In this document: positions 45,454-55,373 of the stretch, piece after piece | Layout of the letters: each line of letters opens with the position of its first letter | Numbering within the stretch: position 1 is the first letter of the stretch | Notes under the pieces: generated by a model | Told to the model about the DNA's origin: nothing | The model's input: only the letters and a program-made list of their open reading frames with translations | The model's database searches: none | From: Microbacterium arborescens | GTDB lineage: Bacteria > Actinomycetota > Actinomycetes > Actinomycetales > Microbacteriaceae | Assembly: GCF_030369635.1 (NCBI RefSeq) | Contig: NZ_CP128474.1 | Span: 1,860,001 to 1,924,000, forward strand | Length of the DNA: 64,000 nt | Reading direction: 5' to 3' | Translations under genes and position numbers: made by a program

Positions 45454-45993
45454 TCAGCCCTGGGGCTTGCGGTTCTCGGCGCTGACCATCCAGGCGAGCT
45501 GCTCGAGACGCTCGAGGATCGAGTGCAGGATGTCGGCGGTCGTCGGGTCCTCTTCGTCGACCTCGTCGTGAACGTCGCGGCACGTCCCGATCGTCGCCTC
45601 GAGGCGCTCGGTGATCAGATCGATGACCTCGGCGGTGTCGATCTCGCCCTGCGGGAACTCCGGCAGCGTCGTCGTCTCGGCGACCGTGTCGCTGCGGCCG
45701 TCCGGGAGGGCGTGCAAGGCACGCATGCGCTCGGCGACCGTGTCGGCGAACTCGCGCGCGGCGTCGATGATCTCGTCGAGCTGAAGGTGGGTGTCGCGGA
45801 AGTTGCGTCCGACGACGTTCCAGTGCGCCTGCTTGCCCTGGAGCGACAGCTCGATGAGGTCGACGAGCACCTTCTGGGTGTTCTCGCTGAGCTTCTGCGA
45901 AGCGCGGAAACCGCTCTCGGCGTTCTGCTCGTTCGTCAGACCGGCACCGGAAGCGCGGCGCTTGTTACGCGTGGTGGTGGTGTTCGTGGCCAT
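45454..45993 (-). CDS. dps: DNA-starvation/stationary-phase protection protein Dps
   Basis: Ferritin-like dodecamer subunit that stores iron, oxidises it with peroxide and protects DNA. 179 residues. The N-terminal tail ATNTTTTRNKRRASG is basic, as in Dps proteins that bind DNA. The ferroxidase-site motif is LQGKQAHWNVVGRNFRDTHLQLDE (about 57-80), and ERMRALHALPDG follows. ATG 45991-45993 has AGGAGG with about nine-base spacing. The promoter element CCTGCCTAGCGTGGAC lies at 46021-46036. Single gene; probably stress-induced. Confidence 0.95.
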   Translation of the reverse strand: MATNTTTTRNKRRASGAGLTNEQNAESGFRASQKLSENTQKVLVDLIELSLQGKQAHWNVVGRNFRDTHLQLDEIIDAAREFADTVAERMRALHALPDGRSDTVAETTTLPEFPQGEIDTAEVIDLITERLEATIGTCRDVHDEVDEEDPTTADILHSILERLEQLAWMVSAENRKPQG

Positions 45994-46020
45994 GGTGTTG
46001 CCTCCTCGAGTCGAGATGAC

Positions 46021-46036
46021 GTCCACGCTAGGCAGG
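46021..46036 (-). promoter_or_regulatory. dps promoter element shared with the acidic-protein gene
   Basis: Minus strand CCTGCCTAGCGTGGAC, with TCAAC 27 bases upstream of TAGCGT. It matches the element at 43752-43767 in 15 of 16 bases. Confidence 0.55.
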
Positions 46037-46100
46037 ACGGCGCGGCGGCGCCCACCGGTTGATGGATCGCCCGGAGGCTGGTACGGGGCGTGCGCCCCCC

Positions 46101-46700
46101 TTACGTCGCCGATTCGGCCCTTTGCAGGCGGTGCCCGCTGGTTAGGTGCCACCGACGACCGTCGGCATCGGTGAACGCCACCGATTGGACGTAGTACGGG
46201 TCGTCTCGGGGGCCACCGGCATGGTTGTAGTCGGCGCCGAAGTGGGGGAAATAGTGCTCGGGCACATCCCAGTCCGTCTTGCTGTTTCGGCTCGCGACAG
46301 TCGTATCTCCCGGGTATACAACCGGTATATGACACTCTTCCTTCGCAAACCACTGCTTCTTCGCACTGCTCCAGCCGCGGCTGAGAATACGGACATCGCT
46401 GACGGGACGGTCCGAGCTGTTACGAATGAGCAGGACACCGTGGATGGGGGCGCCTGCCCTCGATGAATCCGTGATCACGATCATCGACACCCAGATCTTA
46501 CTGGCCTGCTCTCGTTCGATTTTCTCGGCGTCGCGGCGATGCGCGGCGGCCGCATCCTTCGACGCCTTCTCACTGAGCGCGTTGGCGACCCGCGAGGACT
46601 CGACGGCGCGTCGCGCTGCCGAACTCGACACCCACGCGAGAGCGAGCGTGCCCAGGCCGACAACGACCTGCACCCAGAACATCGGCCAGTCAGTAGTCAT
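46101..46700 (-). CDS. orphan membrane-anchored protein with coiled-coil neck
   Basis: 199 residues. One N-terminal helix (MFWVQVVVGLGTLALAWVSS, about 7-26) is followed by a charged stretch likely to be coiled coil (about 27-65) and a beta-rich domain with VLLIRNSSDRPVSDVRIL. A Tyr/His/Pro-rich segment (PEHYFPHFGADYNHAGG) and YYVQSVAFTDADGRRWHLTS follow. ATG 46698-46700 has AAGGA with seven-base spacing. Codon choice is visibly less G+C-biased than in the neighbours, and the gene has no partner, so it may have been acquired. The fold of the C-terminal part is unknown; it looks like proteins from phage or defence neighbourhoods, but nothing proves this. Confidence 0.7.
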   Translation of the reverse strand: MTTDWPMFWVQVVVGLGTLALAWVSSSAARRAVESSRVANALSEKASKDAAAAHRRDAEKIEREQASKIWVSMIVITDSSRAGAPIHGVLLIRNSSDRPVSDVRILSRGWSSAKKQWFAKEECHIPVVYPGDTTVASRNSKTDWDVPEHYFPHFGADYNHAGGPRDDPYYVQSVAFTDADGRRWHLTSGHRLQRAESAT

Positions 46701-47012
46701 GGCATTCCTTCTTCAGCGCATTCCGCGGAGCGGTCGGTGGCCCCGACGCGAGACAACGATGGATGAGATTCGTTGTCGACTGTACGAGCAGACAGAAAGG
46801 AGGCTGCGAACGGGACTGACGGCAGGGACTGAGAGTTCTCGTCGATACATCTCGTGATCGGTCCCGGTGTTTCGCGATTTCTCGCGGCAAAGAGACTCAG
46901 GGAAACCGTGCGCCATGAAACAAGGCATAGGACGCACCCACGAGCGAAAATCAACCGTTTGATCGATACGCGTCGTACTTATAGCTCCGAAGGGGCATGG
47001 GATGACGAGGTT
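46701..47012. other. 312-bp low-G+C gene-free stretch
   Basis: No convincing gene. The 60 bases from 46921 contain 31 G/C by my count, far below the window average. The stretch holds the inverted repeat 46752-46777 and a smaller dyad ATCAA-CCGT-TTGAT at 46950-46963, plus TATAAG-like hexamers near 46980 on the minus strand. It probably contains the promoter of the 46101-46700 gene. Confidence 0.5.
46752..46777. promoter_or_regulatory. operator-like inverted repeat upstream of the orphan gene
   Basis: GACAACGA-N10-TCGTTGTC, perfect 8-bp arms, 52 bp before the ATG of the 46101-46700 gene. It may be a repressor site or a leader hairpin. Confidence 0.45.
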
Positions 47013-47111
47013 TCACCCGGTGAAGCGGAGCAGCCACGTGGCGAGCAGAATGATGATCGCTGGCAGTACCCTTGCCCACCGAGCTGCACGTCGTGCCTCA
47101 CGGCGCTCCAC
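47013..47111 (-). CDS. possible 32-residue single-helix membrane peptide
   Basis: GTG 47109-47111 to TGA 47013-47015, starting 34 bp after the ychF stop on the same strand. The product has a basic N-terminus (ERREARRAARWAR) followed by VLPAIIILLATWLLRF, a plausible single transmembrane helix in positive-inside orientation. No clear ribosome site. It could be a real small gene co-transcribed with ychF, or chance. Confidence 0.35.
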   Translation of the reverse strand: MERREARRAARWARVLPAIIILLATWLLRFTG

Positions 47112-47144
47112 CTCGCCAGGTTGGCAGAAGTGGAGCGAGCAGGA

Positions 47145-48224
<1,080 letters not shown>

Positions 48225-48333
48225 GGGCATCCAGTCTACGTGGCCCGCCGACATCACCCCCGACCGGTCCGAATCGCCCGGGACGGCGGCGCGCCTCACC
48301 GTCGGCTCTCGGGTCGCGGGTGACGCTTGTGAC

Positions 48334-48930
48334 GTGCCCCTGGACTTCACCGCGATCGACTTCGAGACGGCGAACTCCTCCAGCGCGTCGGCATGTTCGG
48401 TCGGGCTCGTCCGCGTCCGCGACGGCGAAGTCGTCGCGTCCGACGGTTGGCTGATCCGCCCGCCCTCGGGTCACGACCGCTTCTTCGACATCAACGTCTC
48501 GATCCACGGCATCACCGCCGACGCTGTCGAGAGCGCCCCCGGCTGGGTCGCGCAGCTTCCGCGCCTGCTCGACTTCATCGGCGACGACGTGCTCGTGGCA
48601 CACAACGCCGGATTCGACATGGCCGTCTTGCGCCGCGCTTGCGAGGCCACGGATGCCGCACTGCCCGCGCTCCGCTCGGTGTGCAGCGTGCAGCTCTCGC
48701 GCAAGACCTACCAGCTCGATTCCTACCGGTTGCCCCTGGTGGCCGCGGCGGTCGGGTTCCTCGACTTCGCACACCACGACGCCTTGGCGGATGCGCTCGC
48801 CTGCGCTCACATCACGATCGACGCGGCTCGCCGGGCCGGTGCGCACGACCTGGTCGAGCTCGCGATGCTCCTGGGCGTGCGCGTGCCCGAGCACGCGCCC
48901 ATCGGCGCTTCGCTCCTGAGCCCGGCCTGA
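48334..48930 (+). CDS. DnaQ-like 3'-5' exonuclease
   Basis: 198 residues, RNase T/DnaQ (DEDD) fold. Motifs: ExoI FTAIDFETAN (about 4-13), ExoII LVAHNAGFDMAVL (about 88-100) and ExoIII FAHHDALADALACA (about 147-160) with the final Asp. RKTYQLDSYRLP lies between. The start is GTG 48334 without a ribosome site; GACGCT six bases upstream may be its -10. Probably a DNA polymerase III epsilon-like proofreading or repair exonuclease acting as a stand-alone protein. Confidence 0.88.
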   Translation: MPLDFTAIDFETANSSSASACSVGLVRVRDGEVVASDGWLIRPPSGHDRFFDINVSIHGITADAVESAPGWVAQLPRLLDFIGDDVLVAHNAGFDMAVLRRACEATDAALPALRSVCSVQLSRKTYQLDSYRLPLVAAAVGFLDFAHHDALADALACAHITIDAARRAGAHDLVELAMLLGVRVPEHAPIGASLLSPA

Positions 48931-48995
48931 CGGGATCGGTTGAGCCCCTCCGGGATGTGGACAGCGGCCTCCTGATGTCGGAGGTCCATGACAGT

Positions 48996-49015
48996 ATTCG
49001 AACATGCATTCGAAT
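48996..49015. promoter_or_regulatory. LexA-type SOS box over the HNH gene start
   Basis: ATTCGAACATGCATTCGAAT. The core TCGAAC-ATGC-ATTCGA (48998-49013) differs from the actinobacterial SOS box TCGAAC-N4-GTTCGA in one base, and the arms extend to 7 bp. The ATG of the HNH gene (49004) lies in the middle. Confidence 0.75.
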
Positions 49016-50431
49016 GGCCCGCTCGGCCGCGGGATAGGCAGCGACGCAGACGTCGACGCTCTCGCGCAGCTCGTGGCGGATGCCGAGGGTGCGGCGGATG
49101 ATGCGCGGCTGGCGCAGATCCGTGAGGTTCGGGTGCTCGCCGCCGCCGGCGCGCTAGCCGAGCGGCAGGCTTCTGGCGCGTCCGAGCGCGTGAAGGCGCG
49201 GGAGATGGCGTTGCGCGGAATCGCCGCCGAGCTGGCCGGGGTGTTCGTCGCGACCGACCGGACGCTGCAACGCCGGATCGACGAGGCCCGCGACTTGGTG
49301 GACAACTACCCGCTCACGATGGCGGCGTGGGAGGCAGGCCGCATCGTCCGCGCTCACGTCCGGGTGATCCAGGAGGTGGGTTGCATCGTCCCGGCGGCAG
49401 ATCGCGCGGGGTTCGAACGCGTCGCGATCGAGAAGTGCGAAGGCGAGACCCCCAACCGGGTGCGCGACGCACTGCGGATGGTGGCCGAACGCCTGCACCC
49501 GCGCTCGTTCACCGAACGGCATCAGGAAGCCGTCGCGGGGCGGTGCGTGCGAGTCCAGCCCGGCCCAGACGGGATGTCGGACCTCATCGCGACGCTGCCG
49601 ACCGTCATCGCCGACGGAATCGTCGACCGCCTCACCCTGCAAGCGCGAGAGATCATCACCGCCCGCGCGCAGCCCGACGCCCCCGCCGCCCGAGCCGACG
49701 CAAACGGCGCTGCTCCCGACATCCCCGCCGCCCGAGCCGACGCAAAAGGCACCGAAACCGATGCTGACACAGCCATCCACGTCGGGTCGTCGTTCGTCGA
49801 CGACGCCCGCACCATCGACCAGGTCCGCGCAGACGTCTTCAGCGACCTCCTCCTCGCCGGGACACCCTCCCTCGACCCCACCGACGCAGGAGACGGCGAC
49901 GGGACCCTCGGCGCGATCCGCGCACACGTCCAGGTCAGCGTCTCCGCCCTCACCCTGATGGGCCACGACGAAGGGCCAGCCGATCTCGCGGGACGCTCCC
50001 CCATCGACGCGGCCACCGCACGCGAACTCGCCGGCAACACCACCTCCTGGGCCCGGCTGCTCACCCACCCGGTCACCGGGACAGTGCTCGAATGCGACAC
50101 CTACCGGCCCACGAACGCGATGATCCGGCTCCTGCGGGCACGTGACCGGCACTGCCGGTTCCCCGGATGCCGGCAACCCGCCATCCGCTGCGAACTCGAC
50201 CACACCATCGCCGCCTCCCACGGAGGGCCGACGCACGTGTGCAACCTCGCGAACCTCTGCAAACGACACCACGACGTCAAACACCACACCCGATGGCACG
50301 TACGACAACTCACCGGCGGGAGACTCGTCTGGACCTCACCCACCGGACGGGTCTACCGCCAAGACGCACCCCCACCACTCGTCACCTTCACCGCGACAGA
50401 CCCACCCGGCCCCGAGACTCCACCGTTCTGA
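49004..50431 (+). CDS. DUF222 / HNH endonuclease protein (13E12 repeat family)
   Basis: 475 residues. The N-terminal DUF222 helical domain runs to about 220 (DALAQLVADAEG, ERVKAREMALRGIAAELAGVF, WEAGRIVRAHVRVIQE). A Pro/Ala/Asp-rich hinge contains a 24-bp duplication. The C-terminal HNH nuclease is RDRHCRFPGCRQPAIRCELDHTIAASHGGPTHVCNLANLCKRHH (about 380-425), with CxxxxC and ELDH/N/H residues in place. No ribosome site at normal distance: GGAGG is 19 bases upstream, while CAGTAT ends six bases before ATG. The family is SOS-regulated in mycobacteria, consistent with the LexA-type box here. The cellular role is unclear. Confidence 0.9.
   Translation: MHSNGPLGRGIGSDADVDALAQLVADAEGAADDARLAQIREVRVLAAAGALAERQASGASERVKAREMALRGIAAELAGVFVATDRTLQRRIDEARDLVDNYPLTMAAWEAGRIVRAHVRVIQEVGCIVPAADRAGFERVAIEKCEGETPNRVRDALRMVAERLHPRSFTERHQEAVAGRCVRVQPGPDGMSDLIATLPTVIADGIVDRLTLQAREIITARAQPDAPAARADANGAAPDIPAARADAKGTETDADTAIHVGSSFVDDARTIDQVRADVFSDLLLAGTPSLDPTDAGDGDGTLGAIRAHVQVSVSALTLMGHDEGPADLAGRSPIDAATARELAGNTTSWARLLTHPVTGTVLECDTYRPTNAMIRLLRARDRHCRFPGCRQPAIRCELDHTIAASHGGPTHVCNLANLCKRHHDVKHHTRWHVRQLTGGRLVWTSPTGRVYRQDAPPPLVTFTATDPPGPETPPF
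49681..49746. repeat. 24-bp direct repeat inside the HNH gene hinge
   Basis: An identical 24-mer at 49681-49704 and 49723-49746, offset by 42 bp (14 codons). It encodes a repeated PAARADA segment in the disordered hinge and keeps the frame. Confidence 0.85.
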
Positions 50432-50433
50432 CG

Positions 50434-50529
50434 AGTCCGCCGGTTCGGCGTGCGCCAGTCGCCACCGGTTCGCCGTGCGCGAGTCGCCGCCGGTTCGCTG
50501 GCGCGGGCCGCCGATTCGGCGTACGCACG
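50434..50529. repeat. four imperfect tandem repeats of about 25 bp downstream of the HNH gene
   Basis: Units at about 50434-50456, 50457-50481, 50482-50507 and 50508-50529 share AGTCGCCGCCGGTTCG-like cores. Units 2 and 3 are closest. They lie in the 300-bp gap between the convergent HNH and 50732-51394 genes. The rest of that gap (50530-50731) shows nothing I can name. Confidence 0.65.
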
Positions 50530-50731
50530 ACCGCGGGCTCTGCGGGTGATTCCCCCGCCTCCCGATGACGCGCATTCCGATGGGCTTCCCCTTATGAGCT
50601 ACGCGACCCCTGCGATCTCAGCGCGACACTCGTGAGCTGCGCGCAACGCGCACCGGCGTCGAGGAATGCGACAGCACGAAGGTGAACTCGCGTCATGGCT
50701 CCCGTGATCACAGTGCTCCTCTGGGGAGGAA

Positions 50732-51394
50732 CTACGCACCACCGACCGACGCCCCCTGCGCGCGCGGCCACGGGGCCCACCCGTCCGGTAGGTCGCCGAG
50801 CACCGCGCTGGCCCTCGACAGCCGATCCGCCGGGAATTCGTCTACGCGCGATTGGCTGGACCGGCCGCCCTCGGGGTATGTGAAGGCGTGCCGCACCGGA
50901 AGCTCGGCACCGGGCACGATGGCCTCGCGGAAGTTCCCGCTCACCACGGCGAACATGTGCTGCTCGAGATCCGTCGCGACAGACCGCCACTCCTCGTCGC
51001 ACGCATCGCAGCCGCAGTGCGGGTAACGCGCGTCGTGCAGCAGCCCCGAGTGCACCGAGATGCCCGGGTACACGTCGAAGACGACGGTCAGGGTCGCACA
51101 CCGCGGATCGGACGGGCGGAGGCGCACCGCTCGTACGACGTCCGAGAAGCTCGGCCTGTTCAGGTCTCCGGCGACTGCGACACCCTCATCCACCACGACG
51201 TCGTACTCGTCGCGCAGGTGCGTGATGAGTGCGTCGGCGACAGAATGCAAGGGCGCGAAGCGCTCCGGATGCGTATCGACCGAGTACGTGTCTTCGGGCG
51301 GCGATCCCGGCCAGCGGTTGCCGTACTCGATGATTCTTCCCTCCGCGTCGCGGAAGACCGGCGCATCGATCTCGGGCCGCACGTAATCGCTCAT
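50732..51394 (-). CDS. uncharacterised protein (DUF6226-like)
   Basis: 220 residues, soluble. N-terminal SDYVRPEIDAPVFRDAEGRIIEYGNRWPGSPPEDTYSVDTHPERFAPLHSVADALI region, and a central alpha/beta part with VVFDVYPGISVHSGLLHDARYPHCGCDACDEEW. The GCDAC motif with a following acidic stretch may bind metal or form a disulfide. ATG 51392-51394 has GGAGG eight bases upstream. From memory it resembles the actinobacterial DUF6226 family; no function is known to me. The frame continues upstream antisense to rmuC, which is a shadow. Confidence 0.75.
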   Translation of the reverse strand: MSDYVRPEIDAPVFRDAEGRIIEYGNRWPGSPPEDTYSVDTHPERFAPLHSVADALITHLRDEYDVVVDEGVAVAGDLNRPSFSDVVRAVRLRPSDPRCATLTVVFDVYPGISVHSGLLHDARYPHCGCDACDEEWRSVATDLEQHMFAVVSGNFREAIVPGAELPVRHAFTYPEGGRSSQSRVDEFPADRLSRASAVLGDLPDGWAPWPRAQGASVGGA

Positions 51395-51490
51395 TCCCGC
51401 ATCCTCCCGCACCCGCCCCCACGAGACCCGAGAGCGCCGCGCCGCGCGCCGCCTCCAGGCGATGTCGGAACCACCCGGCATCCTGGACAC

Positions 51491-52738
51491 ATGGACGCCC
51501 CTCTCGTCTTCCTTCTCATCGTCGTCGCTGTCATCGCCGCCGCGGGCGGATGGTTCGCGGGCTCCGCGCGCGCCTCGCGTGACGGGGCAGCCGACCGCGC
51601 CCGTCTCGAAGCGCGTGCCGCGGTAGCGGAGGCCGAACGCGACGCGCACGCCGATCAGCTCGAGCGCCAACGCGAACTGCAGCGCGAGATGGGAACCCAA
51701 GCGCGACTCGACCAGGCAGCACGCGACGAACGCGAACGCCGAGAGCAAGCGGTGCTGCGCGCACTCGCCCCCGTACAGGAGTCGCTGCAGGCGATGCAGG
51801 CCAAGGTCGAACTCCTCGAGCGCGAACGCAGCGAGCAGTTCGGATCCGTCGCCGAGCAGCTGCGACTCGGGCGCGAGACCGACGAGGCTCTGCGATCCAC
51901 GACCGAGTCGCTCGCCGGCGCCCTCCGCTCGAGCGCCGCCCGCGGTGTTTGGGGCGAAACGCAGCTCCGACGCATCGTCGAGTCGGCGGGGCTCACGCGC
52001 TACGTCGACTTCGAGCTGCAGTCCAGCATCTCGTCCGACAGCGGGGCGGGTCGGCCCGATCTGATCGTGCGTCTCCCGGGCGACAAGGCGCTCGCGGTCG
52101 ACGCGAAGGTGCCCCTCGACTCCTATCTCGAAGCCAGCGCCATCCCCGTCACGGCGCAGGGTGACGACGCCCGGCGCCGCAAGGCGTTGCTGGCCGCGCA
52201 CGTCAAAGCGGTCCGCGCTCACGTCGATGCGCTGGCGAAGAAGGCCTACTGGCAGGGTCTCAGCTCGAGTCCCGAGTTCGTGGTGTGTTTCATCCCGAGC
52301 GAGTCACTCCTCGCTGCGGCTCTCGACGAAGATCCCGCGCTGCTCGACTACGCGTTCAGCCGTCGCGTCGCGCTCGCCTCACCGGTCAACCTGTGGGCGG
52401 TGCTGAAGACCGTGGCCTACACCTGGACGCAGCAGGACGTCTCCGACGAGGCCCGGCGCCTGTTCGACCTCGGCAACGAGCTGTATCAGCGGCTCGGCGG
52501 CCTCGCATCGCACGCGAACGACCTGCGGCGCGCGATCGAGCGAACGGTCGAGTCCTACAACAAGTTCGTGGGAACGCTCGAGAGCCGGGTGCTCGTGACG
52601 GCACGGAAGTTCCCGGGCATCGACGAGACGCGGCTCGAAGCGGCGAACCCGCCCGCGCCGATCGAGACATCGACGCGGATGACGACGGCTCCCGAGCTGC
52701 TCAGCGCAGACGTCGGTGAACTGCGTGAGCGGCTGTGA
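51491..52738 (+). CDS. rmuC: DNA recombination protein RmuC homologue
   Basis: 415 residues. An N-terminal membrane anchor (PLVFLLIVVAVIAAAGGWFAG, about 4-24) is followed by a long coiled coil (about 30-135) rich in Arg/Glu/Gln. A PD-(D/E)XK-like nuclease domain follows, with RGVWGETQLRRIVESAGL, GAGRPDLIVRLPGDKALAVDAKVPLDSY (D...AVDAK core, about 195-215) and FIPSESLLAAALDEDPALLDYAFSRRV. RmuC limits recombination between short repeats and inversions in E. coli. There is no clear ribosome site before ATG 51491; CATCCT lies six bases upstream. Confidence 0.93.
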   Translation: MDAPLVFLLIVVAVIAAAGGWFAGSARASRDGAADRARLEARAAVAEAERDAHADQLERQRELQREMGTQARLDQAARDERERREQAVLRALAPVQESLQAMQAKVELLERERSEQFGSVAEQLRLGRETDEALRSTTESLAGALRSSAARGVWGETQLRRIVESAGLTRYVDFELQSSISSDSGAGRPDLIVRLPGDKALAVDAKVPLDSYLEASAIPVTAQGDDARRRKALLAAHVKAVRAHVDALAKKAYWQGLSSSPEFVVCFIPSESLLAAALDEDPALLDYAFSRRVALASPVNLWAVLKTVAYTWTQQDVSDEARRLFDLGNELYQRLGGLASHANDLRRAIERTVESYNKFVGTLESRVLVTARKFPGIDETRLEAANPPAPIETSTRMTTAPELLSADVGELRERL

Positions 52739-52761
52739 GGACGACCGGAAGAGTCGCCCGG

Positions 52762-52950
52762 TCAGGCGGGGAACATGTTGACGAGGCCGACGACGGCGAC
52801 CGACACCGCGACGAAAGCGCCGATCATCCACCACGCGCTCATCTGGTGTCCCTCGGGGTGGCGCCGGCGCAGCAGCACGTCCGGACGTCGCGCGGGGTCG
52901 ATCGTCACCGCGACCTGACCGGTCGGCGGGTTGTTTGCTGTCATCGACAT
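52762..52950 (-). CDS. small C-terminally anchored membrane protein
   Basis: 62 residues. A polar, basic first half (TGQVAVTIDPARRPDVLLRRRHPEGHQ) is followed by one transmembrane helix (WWMIGAFVAVSVAVVGLVNMF) at the very C-terminus, so it is probably tail-anchored with the polar part in the cytosol. ATG 52948-52950 has GGGAGA upstream. Convergent with rmuC. No family known to me. Confidence 0.7.
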   Translation of the reverse strand: MSMTANNPPTGQVAVTIDPARRPDVLLRRRHPEGHQMSAWWMIGAFVAVSVAVVGLVNMFPA

Positions 52951-53038
52951 GGTTCTCCCGGGTGCTGACGTGAGGGTGGTCATCGCCGTTGATACCGGTG
53001 CCCATTCTGACAGAGGCTTCCTGGGAGCATCAGTGGTT

Positions 53039-53054
53039 GACACGCAGTCGTGTC
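53039..53054 (-). terminator. short hairpin downstream of glpX
   Basis: GACACG (53039-53044), CAGT loop and CGTGTC (53049-53054), 21 bp past the glpX stop. Weak but well placed. Confidence 0.4.
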
Positions 53055-53075
53055 GCGATAGTTACCCGGCCGAAC

Positions 53076-54065
53076 TCAGAGCCACTTCGACGTGAGGTGC
53101 TCCGAGGTGATCCGGCGCAACGTTCCCGAGGCGCCACGCAGCACGACGCTCTCGGTGTAGACGTAGTCGCCTTCCCGTCGAACACCCCCGACGAGCTCGC
53201 CGTTGGTCACGCCGGTCGCGACGAAGATCGTGTTCTTACCGCGCACGAGATCATCCGCCTCGTACACGTGACCGTCGAGGCTGAGGCCCGCGTCGATGCC
53301 GCGCTGCTTCTCATCGTCGTCGCGCGCCCACAGCCGGCCCTGGATGTGGCCGCCGAGAGCCTTGATGGCGCACGCCGTGACGATGCCCTCCGGGCTGCCG
53401 CCGATGCCCACGCACATGTCCGTCCGGGCGTTATGCCGTGCGGCGTTGATCCCGCCGGCGACGTCGCCGTCGCTCATCAGTCGCGTCCCCGCGCCGGCAT
53501 CCCGGATCTCCTGGATCAGCTGCGCGTGGCGAGGCCGGTTCAGGACCGACACCACCAGTTCGTCGACCGGCTTGCCGAGCGCCTTCGCGAGCCGTCGGAT
53601 GTTCTCGGCGATCGGCAGCCGGATGTCGACGACACCGACGCCCGCCGGCCCCGTGACGAGCTTGTCCATGTAGAACACCGACGAAGCATCGAGCATCGCC
53701 CCCCGGTCCGCCACCGCGATCACGGAGAGGGCGTTGTTACGCCCCTCGGCGGTCAATGTGGTGCCGTCGATCGGGTCGACGGCGATATCGGCCTGCGGGC
53801 CGCGACCGGTGCCGACCTTCTCGCCGTTGAACAGCATCGGAGCGGCATCCTTCTCGCCCTCGCCGATGACGATCACCCCGTCGAAGTTCACCGTCGTGAG
53901 GAACGCCCGCATCGCGTCGACCGCCGCCCCGTCGGCGAGTTCCTTCTGCCCGCGACCGATGAACGGCACCGAACGGATCGCCGCCGCCTCGGTCGCGCGC
54001 ACGAGTTCGAGCGCGAGGTTACGGTCGGGATGCAGCGGACTCATGTCGGCGGTCAAACTCACCAT
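53076..54065 (-). CDS. glpX: class II fructose-1,6-bisphosphatase
   Basis: 329-residue Mg/Mn-dependent phosphatase of gluconeogenesis that removes phosphate from fructose-1,6-bisphosphate. Motifs: RNLALELVRATEAAAIRSVPFIGRGQKELADGAAVDAM at the N-terminus, VIVIGEGEKDAAPML (metal site), DIAVDPIDGTTLTAEGRNNALSVI (the DPxDGTT lithium-sensitive phosphatase motif, about 96-103) and GIGGSPEGIVTACAIKALGG. ATG 54063-54065 has no ribosome site but TATGCT (54073-54078, minus strand) lies seven bases upstream. Divergent from fbaA, whose enzyme makes its substrate. Confidence 0.95.
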   Translation of the reverse strand: MVSLTADMSPLHPDRNLALELVRATEAAAIRSVPFIGRGQKELADGAAVDAMRAFLTTVNFDGVIVIGEGEKDAAPMLFNGEKVGTGRGPQADIAVDPIDGTTLTAEGRNNALSVIAVADRGAMLDASSVFYMDKLVTGPAGVGVVDIRLPIAENIRRLAKALGKPVDELVVSVLNRPRHAQLIQEIRDAGAGTRLMSDGDVAGGINAARHNARTDMCVGIGGSPEGIVTACAIKALGGHIQGRLWARDDDEKQRGIDAGLSLDGHVYEADDLVRGKNTIFVATGVTNGELVGGVRREGDYVYTESVVLRGASGTLRRITSEHLTSKWL

Positions 54066-54072
54066 GGGCCAC

Positions 54073-54078
54073 AGCATA
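54073..54078 (-). promoter_or_regulatory. -10 element of glpX, leaderless arrangement
   Basis: TATGCT on the minus strand, seven bases before the ATG. Confidence 0.5.
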
Positions 54079-54275
54079 GGTGCGGGCAGGCGCGAGGATC
54101 CGCCGCTTTCGGCCGCGCGCCCACGAAGGAATAGGGATTCTTAACGATTCCGTACATCCGGCCGCGCCGCGAACCCGTGGCAACAAGCGGCGTCGTTTCT
54201 CCGGCCGCCCCGCGGACGGCGGCAGCGGCCTTCGATAAAGTGGGCTCGGTAACACCGCCGATTTGAGGAGCTCTC

Positions 54276-55304
<1,029 letters not shown>

Positions 55305-55320
55305 CCACCAGCACGCGAAC

Positions 55321-55356
55321 GACGACGCCCCGCGGATCAGTCCGCGGGGCGTCGTC
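55321..55356. terminator. perfect hairpin terminator after fbaA
   Basis: 16-bp perfect stem (55321-55336 with 55341-55356) closing a TCAG loop, followed by GTTCGTCC on the plus strand. It also ends the convergent DUF6264-like gene. Confidence 0.88.
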
Positions 55357-55373
55357 GTTCGTCCTGGCCCGGA

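Noticed and set aside
46697..46954. 85-codon minus-strand frame upstream of the orphan gene
   Set aside because: No ribosome site, no hydrophobic or structured pattern, and it covers the inverted repeat that looks regulatory.
50434..50529. Tandem repeats as a CRISPR array
   Set aside because: The units are contiguous and imperfect with no unique spacers, and no cas genes are near.
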